Of a stretch of DNA of 64,000 bases, positions 54,050 through 61,717 are shown in pieces. Each line of letters begins with the position of its first letter. Within the stretch, counting starts at the first letter, position 1. Source of the stretch: Verrucomicrobiota bacterium. GTDB taxonomy: Bacteria > Verrucomicrobiota > Verrucomicrobiia > CAIQCK01. The stretch is taken from the NCBI GenBank assembly GCA_016222825.1, contig JACRQF010000014.1:62001-126000 (forward strand). The letters are read 5' to 3'. The notes under the pieces were generated by a model. It saw nothing but the letters and a program-made list of their open reading frames with translations, had not been told where the DNA came from and did no database searches. The translations under genes and the position numbers were made by a program.

Positions 54050-54158
54050 GGTCATGTCTCCAAGTGTCGCATGATTCAAAACCGGCGCGGACAAAAAGAT
54101 TCGCGCCGCCCCGGATTTTAGGTTTGTGCTTTCACCGTTTCAATTGCAGAAATGAGCC

Positions 54159-54770
54159 ATGCAGACCGATGCCGGATACAAGATTCTCTATCAGCCCACG
54201 ACTTGGTTCCAGCGGCTTGACTGGGCGGCCCTCTTTCCGAAGCGCCAGCCGATCGAGGTGGACATCGGCTGCGGCGACGGCTCGCTGCTGCTGCATTGGG
54301 CGAAGCGGTTTCCCGACCGCAACTGGCTCGGCGTGGAGCGGCTGAAAGGGCGCGTGCTGAAGCTGGAGCGCAAGGCGCCGCGGCTTGGCATCGCCGGCAA
54401 CCTGCGAGCGCTGCGGATCGAGTCGGGCTACGCCGTGGAATGGCTCTTCCCGCCGGCCAGCGTGGCGGCCGTCCACATCTATTTCCCCGACCCGTGGCCG
54501 AAGAAGCGCCACCACAAATACCGGCTGGTCCAGCCCGCGTTCGTCACGGTGTTGGCGCGGGCGCTGGAGCCGGGCGGCTCCGTGCATCTGGCCACCGATC
54601 ACCGCGATTATTTTGCCGAGATGCTCGCCTGCTTCGGCGAGAGCGAAAGCTTCGAGCGCGTCGAGCCGGTCGTGCCGGCGACGCCGGAGGAGATGACGGA
54701 CTTCGAGCGCGACTTCGTGACGGAGGGACGGCCGATCAACCGGGCGCGGTTTAGGAAAGTGAAGGGCTGA
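54159..54770 (+). CDS. trmB: tRNA (guanine-N7-)-methyltransferase
   Basis: A 203-residue SAM-dependent enzyme that methylates G46 of the tRNA variable loop. The SAM motif is VDIGCGDGSLLLHWA. Other TrmB landmarks are FPDRNWLGVE, VHIYFPDPWPKKRHHKYRL and HLATDHRDYF. The length is normal. It is divergent from the Spy-like gene, with about 110 nt between starts. A short gap separates it from the convergent pseudokinase gene. Confidence 0.95.
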   Translation: MQTDAGYKILYQPTTWFQRLDWAALFPKRQPIEVDIGCGDGSLLLHWAKRFPDRNWLGVERLKGRVLKLERKAPRLGIAGNLRALRIESGYAVEWLFPPASVAAVHIYFPDPWPKKRHHKYRLVQPAFVTVLARALEPGGSVHLATDHRDYFAEMLACFGESESFERVEPVVPATPEEMTDFERDFVTEGRPINRARFRKVKG

Positions 54771-54822
54771 AAGTGAGGCGTCAAAAGCTCTTGGAAGCTA
54801 CTCGCTCTTCACTTCTGTCCTG

Positions 54823-57800
54823 TCACTTTGTCACCGGCGCTGACGGCGCGGTGTCCCGGACGATGCGGAAGCCAATAACCTGGTGATATTGACCGGGCAG
54901 CACGGTGGTCTGGCGCGTCGTCACGCGCGCTTCCGTGTCGGCCCAGGAGCCGCCACAAATCACGGGCACTTGCTCCTTCGGGGCGTTCTTCATCGGCACC
55001 CATGAGTCGGTCCATTCGCAGACGTTGCCGGCCATGTCGCGGACGCCGAACGGGCTTGCGTCGCCGGGATGCGCGTTGACCGGCGCCCACCGGAAGTAAC
55101 CATCAATCTTGCCGCGGCTGATGTCGTCGTAATCCTTGCCGGTGTTGGCCCGCTTGGGGTCGTCGAAGCTGTTGCCCCACGGATACAACCGCCCGTCGGT
55201 GCCGCGCGCGGCCTTTTCCCATTCCTCCTGCGTCGGAAGCCGGCCGCCGGCCCACTTCGCGTAGGCATGCGCGTCCCAGAAGGTCACGTTGAAGACCGGG
55301 TAGTCGTCCGTGAAGGGGTGGCCGTCCTCAAGCAACGCTTTGGCATCCACGGCCGCCCGCGTCTTCTCCCAATCCTCCGGCGTGTGCGAGCTGTCCATGC
55401 CCTTTGGCTGCTTCGGGTGCGCGTAGTTCTTGTCGCCCTTTTCGCCCACCCGCGTCCAGAACTTGCGGTATTGGCCGATGGTCACTTCGTATTTGCTGAT
55501 CCAAAACTCCTTGGTCTTCTTCTTCTCACCGTTCTGGTAGATGAACTCGCCCGCCGGCACATGGATGAACGCATCCACGTCCGCCGCCGGCAGTTTCGAG
55601 AGCTGCTGGAACACAACCCATCCCACCGCCGCCAGCACGATTGCGCCCGCGACAGCGCCGCCCATGATGTAGTGCTTCTTCTGGAGACGCTGGCTCAACG
55701 GCTCTTTTCCGCCCGGCAGGATCGGCTTGATGGCGGGCCTCCGCGCGCTGGCCGACTTCGTCTTCTTGACCACCGGTTTGTGGAACGACCGCTCCAGCGC
55801 TTCCGCCTCGGTGAGCAGATGCTCCAGCGACGGGAACGGATGGTCCGGCGTCAGCACCCGCCTCAACAGTCCATAAACCTGCTGTGATTGCGGCGCCGCC
55901 GGGTCCAGCGCGTTCCACAACGACAGCGCCAGTGCCGGCATCTCCGTGGCGGCGGAGCTTCCCAGTTCGCCGCTGGTGCCGTCCAGGAACGAGAACCCGC
56001 ACACGTGCGGCTCGCCGTTGGCGTTGTCCACCAGGATGTTCTTGGCTGGCACCGGGCCGATGGAGATGTTGTGGTGCGACAAATACAACAACGCCCGCGC
56101 CACGCCCATCAGCACCCGCAGCGCATGCGCCGGGCTGAGCTTCTGCGGCGACTCCGCGATCTCTTGCAGCGTGCGGCCGTCAATGAACTCGCGCGCGTAG
56201 TAATGCACGCCGCCAAACTCGCCCGCCTCGTAAACCGCCACGATGTTGTTGTGGCGCCGGTTGGCCATCTGGCTCGACAACGCCGAAAACTGCGCGACCT
56301 TCGCCGGGTCTTCGTGCAATTCCGGCTCCAGCACCTTGATCGCCACAGTGCGGTTCACCTGCTCCTGCACCGCCTCGAAGACACTGCCCCAGTTGCCGTG
56401 GCCCAGCACCCGTCGGATGGAGTAAGGCCCCAGGACCGCGCCAATCATCGGGTTGCTCGCGCGCGGAGCCGGTGGCGGCGGAATGAACTCCGCCGGAACG
56501 GGCGGCGGCTCGGGTTGGGGCGGAGGTGGCGCGGCCACGGGTGGCGGCGCAGGCGGCGGCGTGGCGGTCGGGACCTTCGCCGCGATGCGCGGACCTGCTG
56601 CAGTCGTGGTGGGGCGGGGTTGCGCGGGCGCGGTGGCTTGCGGAATCACCATCGGCACCTTGGTCGCGGTCGCAACAGGCTTCGGCACGGCCACGGCTGT
56701 CGGCGCCTTTGGCGCCACGGTCGGCACGGGTTGCTGCGGCGGCGTGGTCGCAACGGCTCGCGGCGCGGGCGCGGCAGCTACTTTCGGTGCTTGCACAACT
56801 GTCGGTGGTTTCGCTGCCACCGTCGGCATCGCCGCTGGAGGCGGTGTGGCCGCAACAGCGCGCGGCGCAGGCGCGGCAGAAGGCGGCGGAACAGCCTTGG
56901 CCACGACCGTTGCCGGTCTCGGCGGCTGGGCTGCTGGAGGTGGCGTGGCAGCAACTTTCGGTGCTTGCACGACCGTCGGTGGTTTCGCCGCCACGGTCGG
57001 CACTCGTGCCGGCGGCGGCGTGGCCGCAACGGCTCGCGGCGCGGGCGCGACTGGCGTTGGCGGCAGCGGTGGCGAAGCTTTGGCGACCACTGTGGGCGCG
57101 CGCGGCGGCTGGACCGGCGGTGGCGGAGCGGCCGGAGTTGCCACGACAGCTCTTGGAGCTGGCGCGACAGTGGGCGCTTTGGCCATCACAGTCGGGCCGG
57201 GTTGCGGCGGCGTCGCCTTCGGCGCCGTTGCGACGACACGCGGCGCGGTCGCTGGCGGAGGTGGCGAGGAAGCTTTGGCGACCACCGTGGGCGTGCGCGG
57301 CGTTGACACAACTGTTGGCGGCTTCGCGGCGACTGTTGGCGTTGCGACGACAGCACGTGGCGCGGCGGGCGGCAGTGTCGGCGCCGGCGCGGAAACTGGG
57401 GCCGACACTTGCGGTGCGCTGACAACCGGCACAGGTGTGGGAGCGATGAGCGGAGCGGGAGCTTCTTCTTGTGGGGGCGGAGGCGGCGGCGCGGCCACGG
57501 GCGGCGGCTCCGGTGGAGGGGGCGGAGCTGCGGGCGCAGGCGCGGGCGCGACCGTGAGCAGCGCGACGACGTTCTCGGCGCGGAGAGGTTTCACGACCAA
57601 GCCGAGGCCGCTGGCCGCGCGCACCTGGCTTTCGACGTCATCGGACGGCGCGTCGGCGGTGAAAACGACTTTGAGTTCTGGGAAACGCGAGCGGGCGAAC
57701 TCGGCGAGTTGCGTGCCGGCGACGTTGAGGTCGCTGATGAGCACTTCCACGGGCTGCGCCTCGAAAGCGCCGAGCGCTTCTTCGAGCGTGGTCGCGACGC

Positions 57801-57900
57801 TGGCGAGGAACCGGCCGGCGAACGGCGGCGCGTTCAATTGCGCGGCAAGGCTTTCCGCGACGGCGCGGTCGTGGTCCACGATGAGAAGAACGGTAGCCAT
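54823..57900 (-). CDS. Receiver / Pro-Ala repeat / pseudokinase / FGE-like fusion protein
   Basis: A 1025-residue fusion. Residues 1-117 are a receiver-like domain (VDHD; LISDLNVAG; VVKPL). Residues about 118-480 are a Pro/Ala/Thr/Val repeat linker. A Hanks-type kinase fold (about 485-740) keeps the lysine (VAIKVLE) but not the catalytic loop: ISIGPVPAKNIL lacks the HRD Asp, and CGFSFLDG replaces DFG. It is therefore a likely pseudokinase. A TM helix (AVAGAIVLAAVGWVVFQQL) leads to a C-terminal formylglycine-generating-enzyme-like domain without the active-site cysteine pair. The start codon overlaps the FHA gene stop (TAATG). Confidence 0.85.
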   Translation of the reverse strand: MATVLLIVDHDRAVAESLAAQLNAPPFAGRFLASVATTLEEALGAFEAQPVEVLISDLNVAGTQLAEFARSRFPELKVVFTADAPSDDVESQVRAASGLGLVVKPLRAENVVALLTVAPAPAPAAPPPPPEPPPVAAPPPPPPQEEAPAPLIAPTPVPVVSAPQVSAPVSAPAPTLPPAAPRAVVATPTVAAKPPTVVSTPRTPTVVAKASSPPPPATAPRVVATAPKATPPQPGPTVMAKAPTVAPAPRAVVATPAAPPPPVQPPRAPTVVAKASPPLPPTPVAPAPRAVAATPPPARVPTVAAKPPTVVQAPKVAATPPPAAQPPRPATVVAKAVPPPSAAPAPRAVAATPPPAAMPTVAAKPPTVVQAPKVAAAPAPRAVATTPPQQPVPTVAPKAPTAVAVPKPVATATKVPMVIPQATAPAQPRPTTTAAGPRIAAKVPTATPPPAPPPVAAPPPPQPEPPPVPAEFIPPPPAPRASNPMIGAVLGPYSIRRVLGHGNWGSVFEAVQEQVNRTVAIKVLEPELHEDPAKVAQFSALSSQMANRRHNNIVAVYEAGEFGGVHYYAREFIDGRTLQEIAESPQKLSPAHALRVLMGVARALLYLSHHNISIGPVPAKNILVDNANGEPHVCGFSFLDGTSGELGSSAATEMPALALSLWNALDPAAPQSQQVYGLLRRVLTPDHPFPSLEHLLTEAEALERSFHKPVVKKTKSASARRPAIKPILPGGKEPLSQRLQKKHYIMGGAVAGAIVLAAVGWVVFQQLSKLPAADVDAFIHVPAGEFIYQNGEKKKTKEFWISKYEVTIGQYRKFWTRVGEKGDKNYAHPKQPKGMDSSHTPEDWEKTRAAVDAKALLEDGHPFTDDYPVFNVTFWDAHAYAKWAGGRLPTQEEWEKAARGTDGRLYPWGNSFDDPKRANTGKDYDDISRGKIDGYFRWAPVNAHPGDASPFGVRDMAGNVCEWTDSWVPMKNAPKEQVPVICGGSWADTEARVTTRQTTVLPGQYHQVIGFRIVRDTAPSAPVTK
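56460..57549 (-). repeat. Pro/Ala/Thr/Val-rich imperfect tandem repeats
   Basis: The linker of the fusion protein is built from shuffled modules such as PTVVAKA, PRAVAATPPPA and PTVAAKPPTVVQAPKVAA, repeated about ten times. The DNA is correspondingly repetitive and strand-biased, so slippage and assembly error are possible here. The linker is probably extended and disordered in the cytoplasm. Confidence 0.75.
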
Positions 57901-58451
57901 TAGAACCTCTGTAGGGTTGAAGCCGGCGCAGTGGGCGCGGCGGGATTGGGTGTTCCGGCGGCGGACGGGATCGCGCCGGGTAGGTCGGGCGGCAACGGGA
58001 AGTGTTTCAGGATCGCCGCGGTTTCCTCCGGCGCAAACCGATGTTCCCGCGTCCAGAGCGCGAGACCGATGCCCGCGAGTTGGATCGAGAACGTCAGCGC
58101 CACCATCGAGGCCGCGATCCAGAAAAGCAGGGTGGTGCGCAACTTCTGGCTGTTCACGTCGTGGAGAAATTCAAACCGCATCGCCACCACACCCACCTCG
58201 ACGAGGCAGCCGCTGGGCAGGCGGGCTTCCTGCTGGATGGGCTTGCCGTTGACATAGACGCCGTTGGTGGAGCCGCAATCGCGCACGATGACGCCCCGCC
58301 GCGTGATCTTCATGACGCAATGGCGGCCGGACACGCCGTCATCCACCAAGCGCAGGACGTTTCCCGCGTCGCGGCCAATGGTCAGTTCCGCGCCTTTGGG
58401 TCGGATGCACTCGCCTTCGCGGGTGCCGTTTTCGATGATGAGGTGATACAT
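57900..58451 (-). CDS. FHA-domain membrane protein
   Basis: A 183-residue protein. Residues 1-95 form an FHA phosphothreonine-binding domain, shown by LTIGRDAGN, VSGRHCVM and DCGSTNGVYVNGKP. A hydrophobic segment (about 115-140) anchors it in the membrane, followed by a short Pro/Ala-rich tail. ATG 58451 was chosen because the FHA strand MYHLIIENG begins there. It is coupled to the pseudokinase fusion gene through TAATG, so the two probably form one signalling unit. Confidence 0.85.
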   Translation of the reverse strand: MYHLIIENGTREGECIRPKGAELTIGRDAGNVLRLVDDGVSGRHCVMKITRRGVIVRDCGSTNGVYVNGKPIQQEARLPSGCLVEVGVVAMRFEFLHDVNSQKLRTTLLFWIAASMVALTFSIQLAGIGLALWTREHRFAPEETAAILKHFPLPPDLPGAIPSAAGTPNPAAPTAPASTLQRF

Positions 58452-59716
58452 GCGCGCCGCCAGCAAGCGGTGAGGGCGACTTTACGGAGAGGCTCGAATC
58501 CTGTCAATCCGTCACTGCCGACAGTTTGTGAGCAACCGCCGCGTTGTTTCATGATGCGGCTGCTTTGCGAAAAAGTGCGCGCCGGATCCCAGACGACAAC
58601 GGCCATGTGGTAGTTCTTGTGGAAATCGGGCGGGTCGCCGGGCAGCGCGGAGGCGTAGTAGGCGGTGACGACCTGGCCGTCAGCGCGCTGCACGCTCGAC
58701 GGATAGCCGCCATCGAGGCCGTTCCAGTCAATGAGGCGCACCGGCTCAGTCCACGTCTCACCGCCGTCGCTGCTGAGCATCGCTTCGAGGCCCTTCTTGC
58801 CGAAGTCGGAAGCGCGGTCGCCGTAGGTGAAGAGCACCCGGCCATCGCGCAGCTTTGCGAGGTGTCCGTTGACGCGCTGGAAGCCGGTCATGGTGCGCTT
58901 GAACGTCCATGTGCGGCCGTCGTCCGACGACGCGTAGAGCTGCATGAAGTCCTTCTTTTCAACGCCGGTTCCTCCGCGTGCCGCCGCCAGCCAGCGGCCG
59001 TTGCCGAGATGCAACGGCGTCGTTTCGTTCGCGTCAGGACCGATGACGGCTGGTTCGTCCCACGTCTTGCCGTCGTCCTTGCTGCGGTAGAGCCACGAGC
59101 GGAAATTGCGCTCCTCATATTTCTCCCACGGCCCCTGCGTCGAATAGACCGCCGCGCAGAGGTCGCCGTTCTGCGCGATCTGCACGTCGCCAAACGGCAC
59201 CGCCGGCTGGCCACTCGGCACGGTTTGCGGGAATGCGTCCTTGCTCACCCACCACGACTTGCCACCGTCGGGCGACCGGCTCAGCCACGGCCCGAGCGTT
59301 TCGTAGCGATAACTACCGCGCGTCCGCTTCACCCCCGGCGGCCAGCGGTTCGACCAGCCGGAGGTCAGCACGATGAGATCGCCGTTGGCGGCGAGTCCGG
59401 CGGCACAGTTCATGCGGATCGTCTCCGGCTCGTGCTGCGTCGCCGCGCTGCCGAACCTCCACGTCGCCCCGCCGTCGCCGCTGAGCCAGCACTCGATGTC
59501 GCCCGGATGATGCCCGTGGCTCGCGTCATTGAAAATCAGCGCCGCCAGCGACCGCCCGTCCTTGAGCAGTTTCAGGTTCGGCCACGCGCAATGCCCGTGC
59601 GCTGTGACGACCGGCACGGGTCGTTGCCCGTTGCGGTCCACGGCGTCTGGCATGTCAGCGCGAGCAGACAGCAGCACCAACAGCAAAAAGGCAAACAAAA
59701 GGAGGGTGTGTCTCAT
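58382..59716 (-). CDS. Secreted sialidase-like (BNR repeat) protein, C-terminus possibly frameshifted
   Basis: A 444-residue exported protein (signal peptide about 1-20) of the sialidase/neuraminidase superfamily. Asp-box repeats occur (LSGDGGATWRFG, RSPDGGKSWWVS, RSKDDGKTWDEP, ASSDDGRTWTFK, SSDGGETWTEP). As annotated, its last 23 codons overlap the FHA gene by 70 nt in another frame. A one-base shift at the A5 run (58570-58574) would end the protein with FAKQPHHETTRRLLTN and a stop at 58512, with no overlap. True substrate and end are uncertain. The start at 59716 has a normal signal peptide. Confidence 0.72.
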   Translation of the reverse strand: MRHTLLLFAFLLLVLLSARADMPDAVDRNGQRPVPVVTAHGHCAWPNLKLLKDGRSLAALIFNDASHGHHPGDIECWLSGDGGATWRFGSAATQHEPETIRMNCAAGLAANGDLIVLTSGWSNRWPPGVKRTRGSYRYETLGPWLSRSPDGGKSWWVSKDAFPQTVPSGQPAVPFGDVQIAQNGDLCAAVYSTQGPWEKYEERNFRSWLYRSKDDGKTWDEPAVIGPDANETTPLHLGNGRWLAAARGGTGVEKKDFMQLYASSDDGRTWTFKRTMTGFQRVNGHLAKLRDGRVLFTYGDRASDFGKKGLEAMLSSDGGETWTEPVRLIDWNGLDGGYPSSVQRADGQVVTAYYASALPGDPPDFHKNYHMAVVVWDPARTFSQSSRIMKQRGGCSQTVGSDGLTGFEPLRKVALTACWRRACITSSSKTAPAKASASDPKARN

Positions 59717-59728
59717 TTGGGATTACCG

Positions 59729-61717
59729 TTACCGGGTGATTTGGCCGACAAGCTCGATGATCATCAAGTGGCCGCCGTTTGGCTCCATCGTGATGGGCAC
59801 GACGGTCTTCGAGGTCACGGCGAGGCGCGAGTGGATCGTGTGCAGTTTGCCGGCTGTGTCGGCGTAGATGCTAGCCCGATACGCCGTGCCGGGGCGGAGG
59901 AAATCCAGCGGCAGGTTGCGGGTGCGTGCGTGGCCGTCGCACATCGTCGCCACAAACCACGCCGCGCCGCTACGGCGGGCGACGGTGACGTGTTTGCCGA
60001 GGTCGGTGATGACTTTGATCTCGTCAGTCAGGCCGGGCATTTTCTCGGCGAACTCGATTTCCGCGCCGCCCTCGCCGCCAGGCGACCATTGCTTCATGCC
60101 CGCCCGCACCGAGGCGCGGCCGAGATAGACGCCCAGCATCGCGACTTGATGACAGTGGGTTTTCGACTTCTTGTAAATCTGCGGCGTGTAGTCGAACGAA
60201 CCCATGATGCCGCGCGTGAACGGCAGCAGCACGTCGTGGAGCGATTTGATTTCGGGCGCGATGGACGGCTCGGCTTCTTCACCGGCGACGCCTTCGACGT
60301 TCACGAGGTTTGGATAGGTCCGGCAGAGGCCGTAGGGCATGAAGGCGTCGTGGATGACGGCGATGAGTTTGTGCTCGGCGGCCTTCTTCACCATGTAGGC
60401 GATGGCGCGCTCGTTTTGCTGCGACGACGGCGGAACAAAGCCGGGCTTGACGCCGGCGACGCCCCATTTCTCGTAGCAGGCGAAGACATCCTCGATGGCA
60501 TGTTCGCCGCCGAACTCCTTCAGCAACGCGCCGCGCACGTAGAGGCAGAGGCCGATCGGACGCTTGAGGCTCTTGCCGTAGGCGGTGAGCGCGGGGATGT
60601 CGAGGTCCACGTAGTTGCCGCCTTGAAACGAGTGCGGCCGGAACGGGACGTAGCCCTTGGCCGGTTTCATCAGGCCGCCCTTGACGTTGTCGCGCCATTC
60701 GGGATGCGCTTCCCAGAATGGGCCTTTGTTCTTCTCGAAGTTGGCGATTTCCTCCGGCGTCCACTTCGTCTCGGCGCCGGACCACGAATGGTCAATCTCC
60801 AGATAATCGAAACCGTGCGCGGAGCCGAAGTCCATGAGCCGCTTGATCTCATCGGTCACCATCCGGCAGTTATAGACCTGGCAGATGGCTTTGCCGGGCT
60901 TGATCCACGAGGTGTCGGCGATGGCGCACGGTGGGTTGAGGTTTTCGATGAGATGGCGGTTCTCGACAAGCTTGCCGGCGGTCTCGGCGACGACCATCGC
61001 CTGCCACGACGTGCGAAACGGCGACGCGCCCGTGGCTGGCGAGTGCATCGAGGCTGTGAGCGTGTTGGCGGCGTCTTTTTTGCGGCTCCACGAGACGACG
61101 GAAAAGTCGGCGCGATCGGCATCGGTCAGCGAGACGAATGTGCCGTCGCCTAGGGCGACGGTGACGGCGCCTTCGCTGTTCTTCATCGTGGCGATGGTGG
61201 CGTTGCCGTATTGGTAGTCGCGATGCGTGTAGATGACGTGATCGCCGGTGAACTTGAACTCCGTCAGCAGCTTCTTGATCGTCACCTGCTGGAGCGCGGG
61301 CTGTCGCGGGAACGCGTAGCGCACCGCCACGCCTTCGTTGTAGGCGCGGACAACGATGTGGAGCAGGCGTTTCGGAGCGGCGGTTTCCTGCAACTTGAAG
61401 GTCAGCTCGTTATAATGGTCGCGCACCTCGCTAAGGAAACCCCAGACCGGTTTCCAAGTGGTGTCGCTGGCGGTCGTGTCGGCGCCGAGGAGCGTGTAGC
61501 TGCCGCTGAAGTTCTGCGGCGTCGTCTCCACGCCGAGCAGGCCGTTGTGGACGATGCTCTTGCCGCGAAACGTGACGCTCCAGCCCAGCCGCGCATCCTT
61601 CAGTTCGACAGTCGCAACCACGCGCCCATCCGGCGAACGCACCGTTGCCGGCTCGGCCGCGTCGAGCCGCGAAAGCAAGCTCAGAACTGTGAGAGTGAGG
61701 AGGAGATTCAGCTTCAT
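59729..61717 (-). CDS. GH97 glycoside hydrolase (alpha-glucosidase/alpha-galactosidase family)
   Basis: A 662-residue exported enzyme (signal peptide about 1-20). The N-terminal beta-super-sandwich opens SPDGRVVATVELKDARLGW, the barrel holds FDYLEIDHSWSG, and later NLVNVEGVAGEEAEP with conserved acidic residues. A C-terminal beta-sandwich completes GH97. The family includes inverting glucosidases and retaining galactosidases, and this cannot be resolved by eye. ATG 61717 overlaps the upstream gene stop by 4 nt. It belongs to the end operon with the sialidase-like gene. Confidence 0.88.
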   Translation of the reverse strand: MKLNLLLTLTVLSLLSRLDAAEPATVRSPDGRVVATVELKDARLGWSVTFRGKSIVHNGLLGVETTPQNFSGSYTLLGADTTASDTTWKPVWGFLSEVRDHYNELTFKLQETAAPKRLLHIVVRAYNEGVAVRYAFPRQPALQQVTIKKLLTEFKFTGDHVIYTHRDYQYGNATIATMKNSEGAVTVALGDGTFVSLTDADRADFSVVSWSRKKDAANTLTASMHSPATGASPFRTSWQAMVVAETAGKLVENRHLIENLNPPCAIADTSWIKPGKAICQVYNCRMVTDEIKRLMDFGSAHGFDYLEIDHSWSGAETKWTPEEIANFEKNKGPFWEAHPEWRDNVKGGLMKPAKGYVPFRPHSFQGGNYVDLDIPALTAYGKSLKRPIGLCLYVRGALLKEFGGEHAIEDVFACYEKWGVAGVKPGFVPPSSQQNERAIAYMVKKAAEHKLIAVIHDAFMPYGLCRTYPNLVNVEGVAGEEAEPSIAPEIKSLHDVLLPFTRGIMGSFDYTPQIYKKSKTHCHQVAMLGVYLGRASVRAGMKQWSPGGEGGAEIEFAEKMPGLTDEIKVITDLGKHVTVARRSGAAWFVATMCDGHARTRNLPLDFLRPGTAYRASIYADTAGKLHTIHSRLAVTSKTVVPITMEPNGGHLMIIELVGQITR

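Noticed and set aside
56460..57549. CRISPR-like or satellite array in the repeat-rich region
   Set aside because: Repeats are irregular, of variable length, without spacers, and translate in frame as a Pro/Ala linker.
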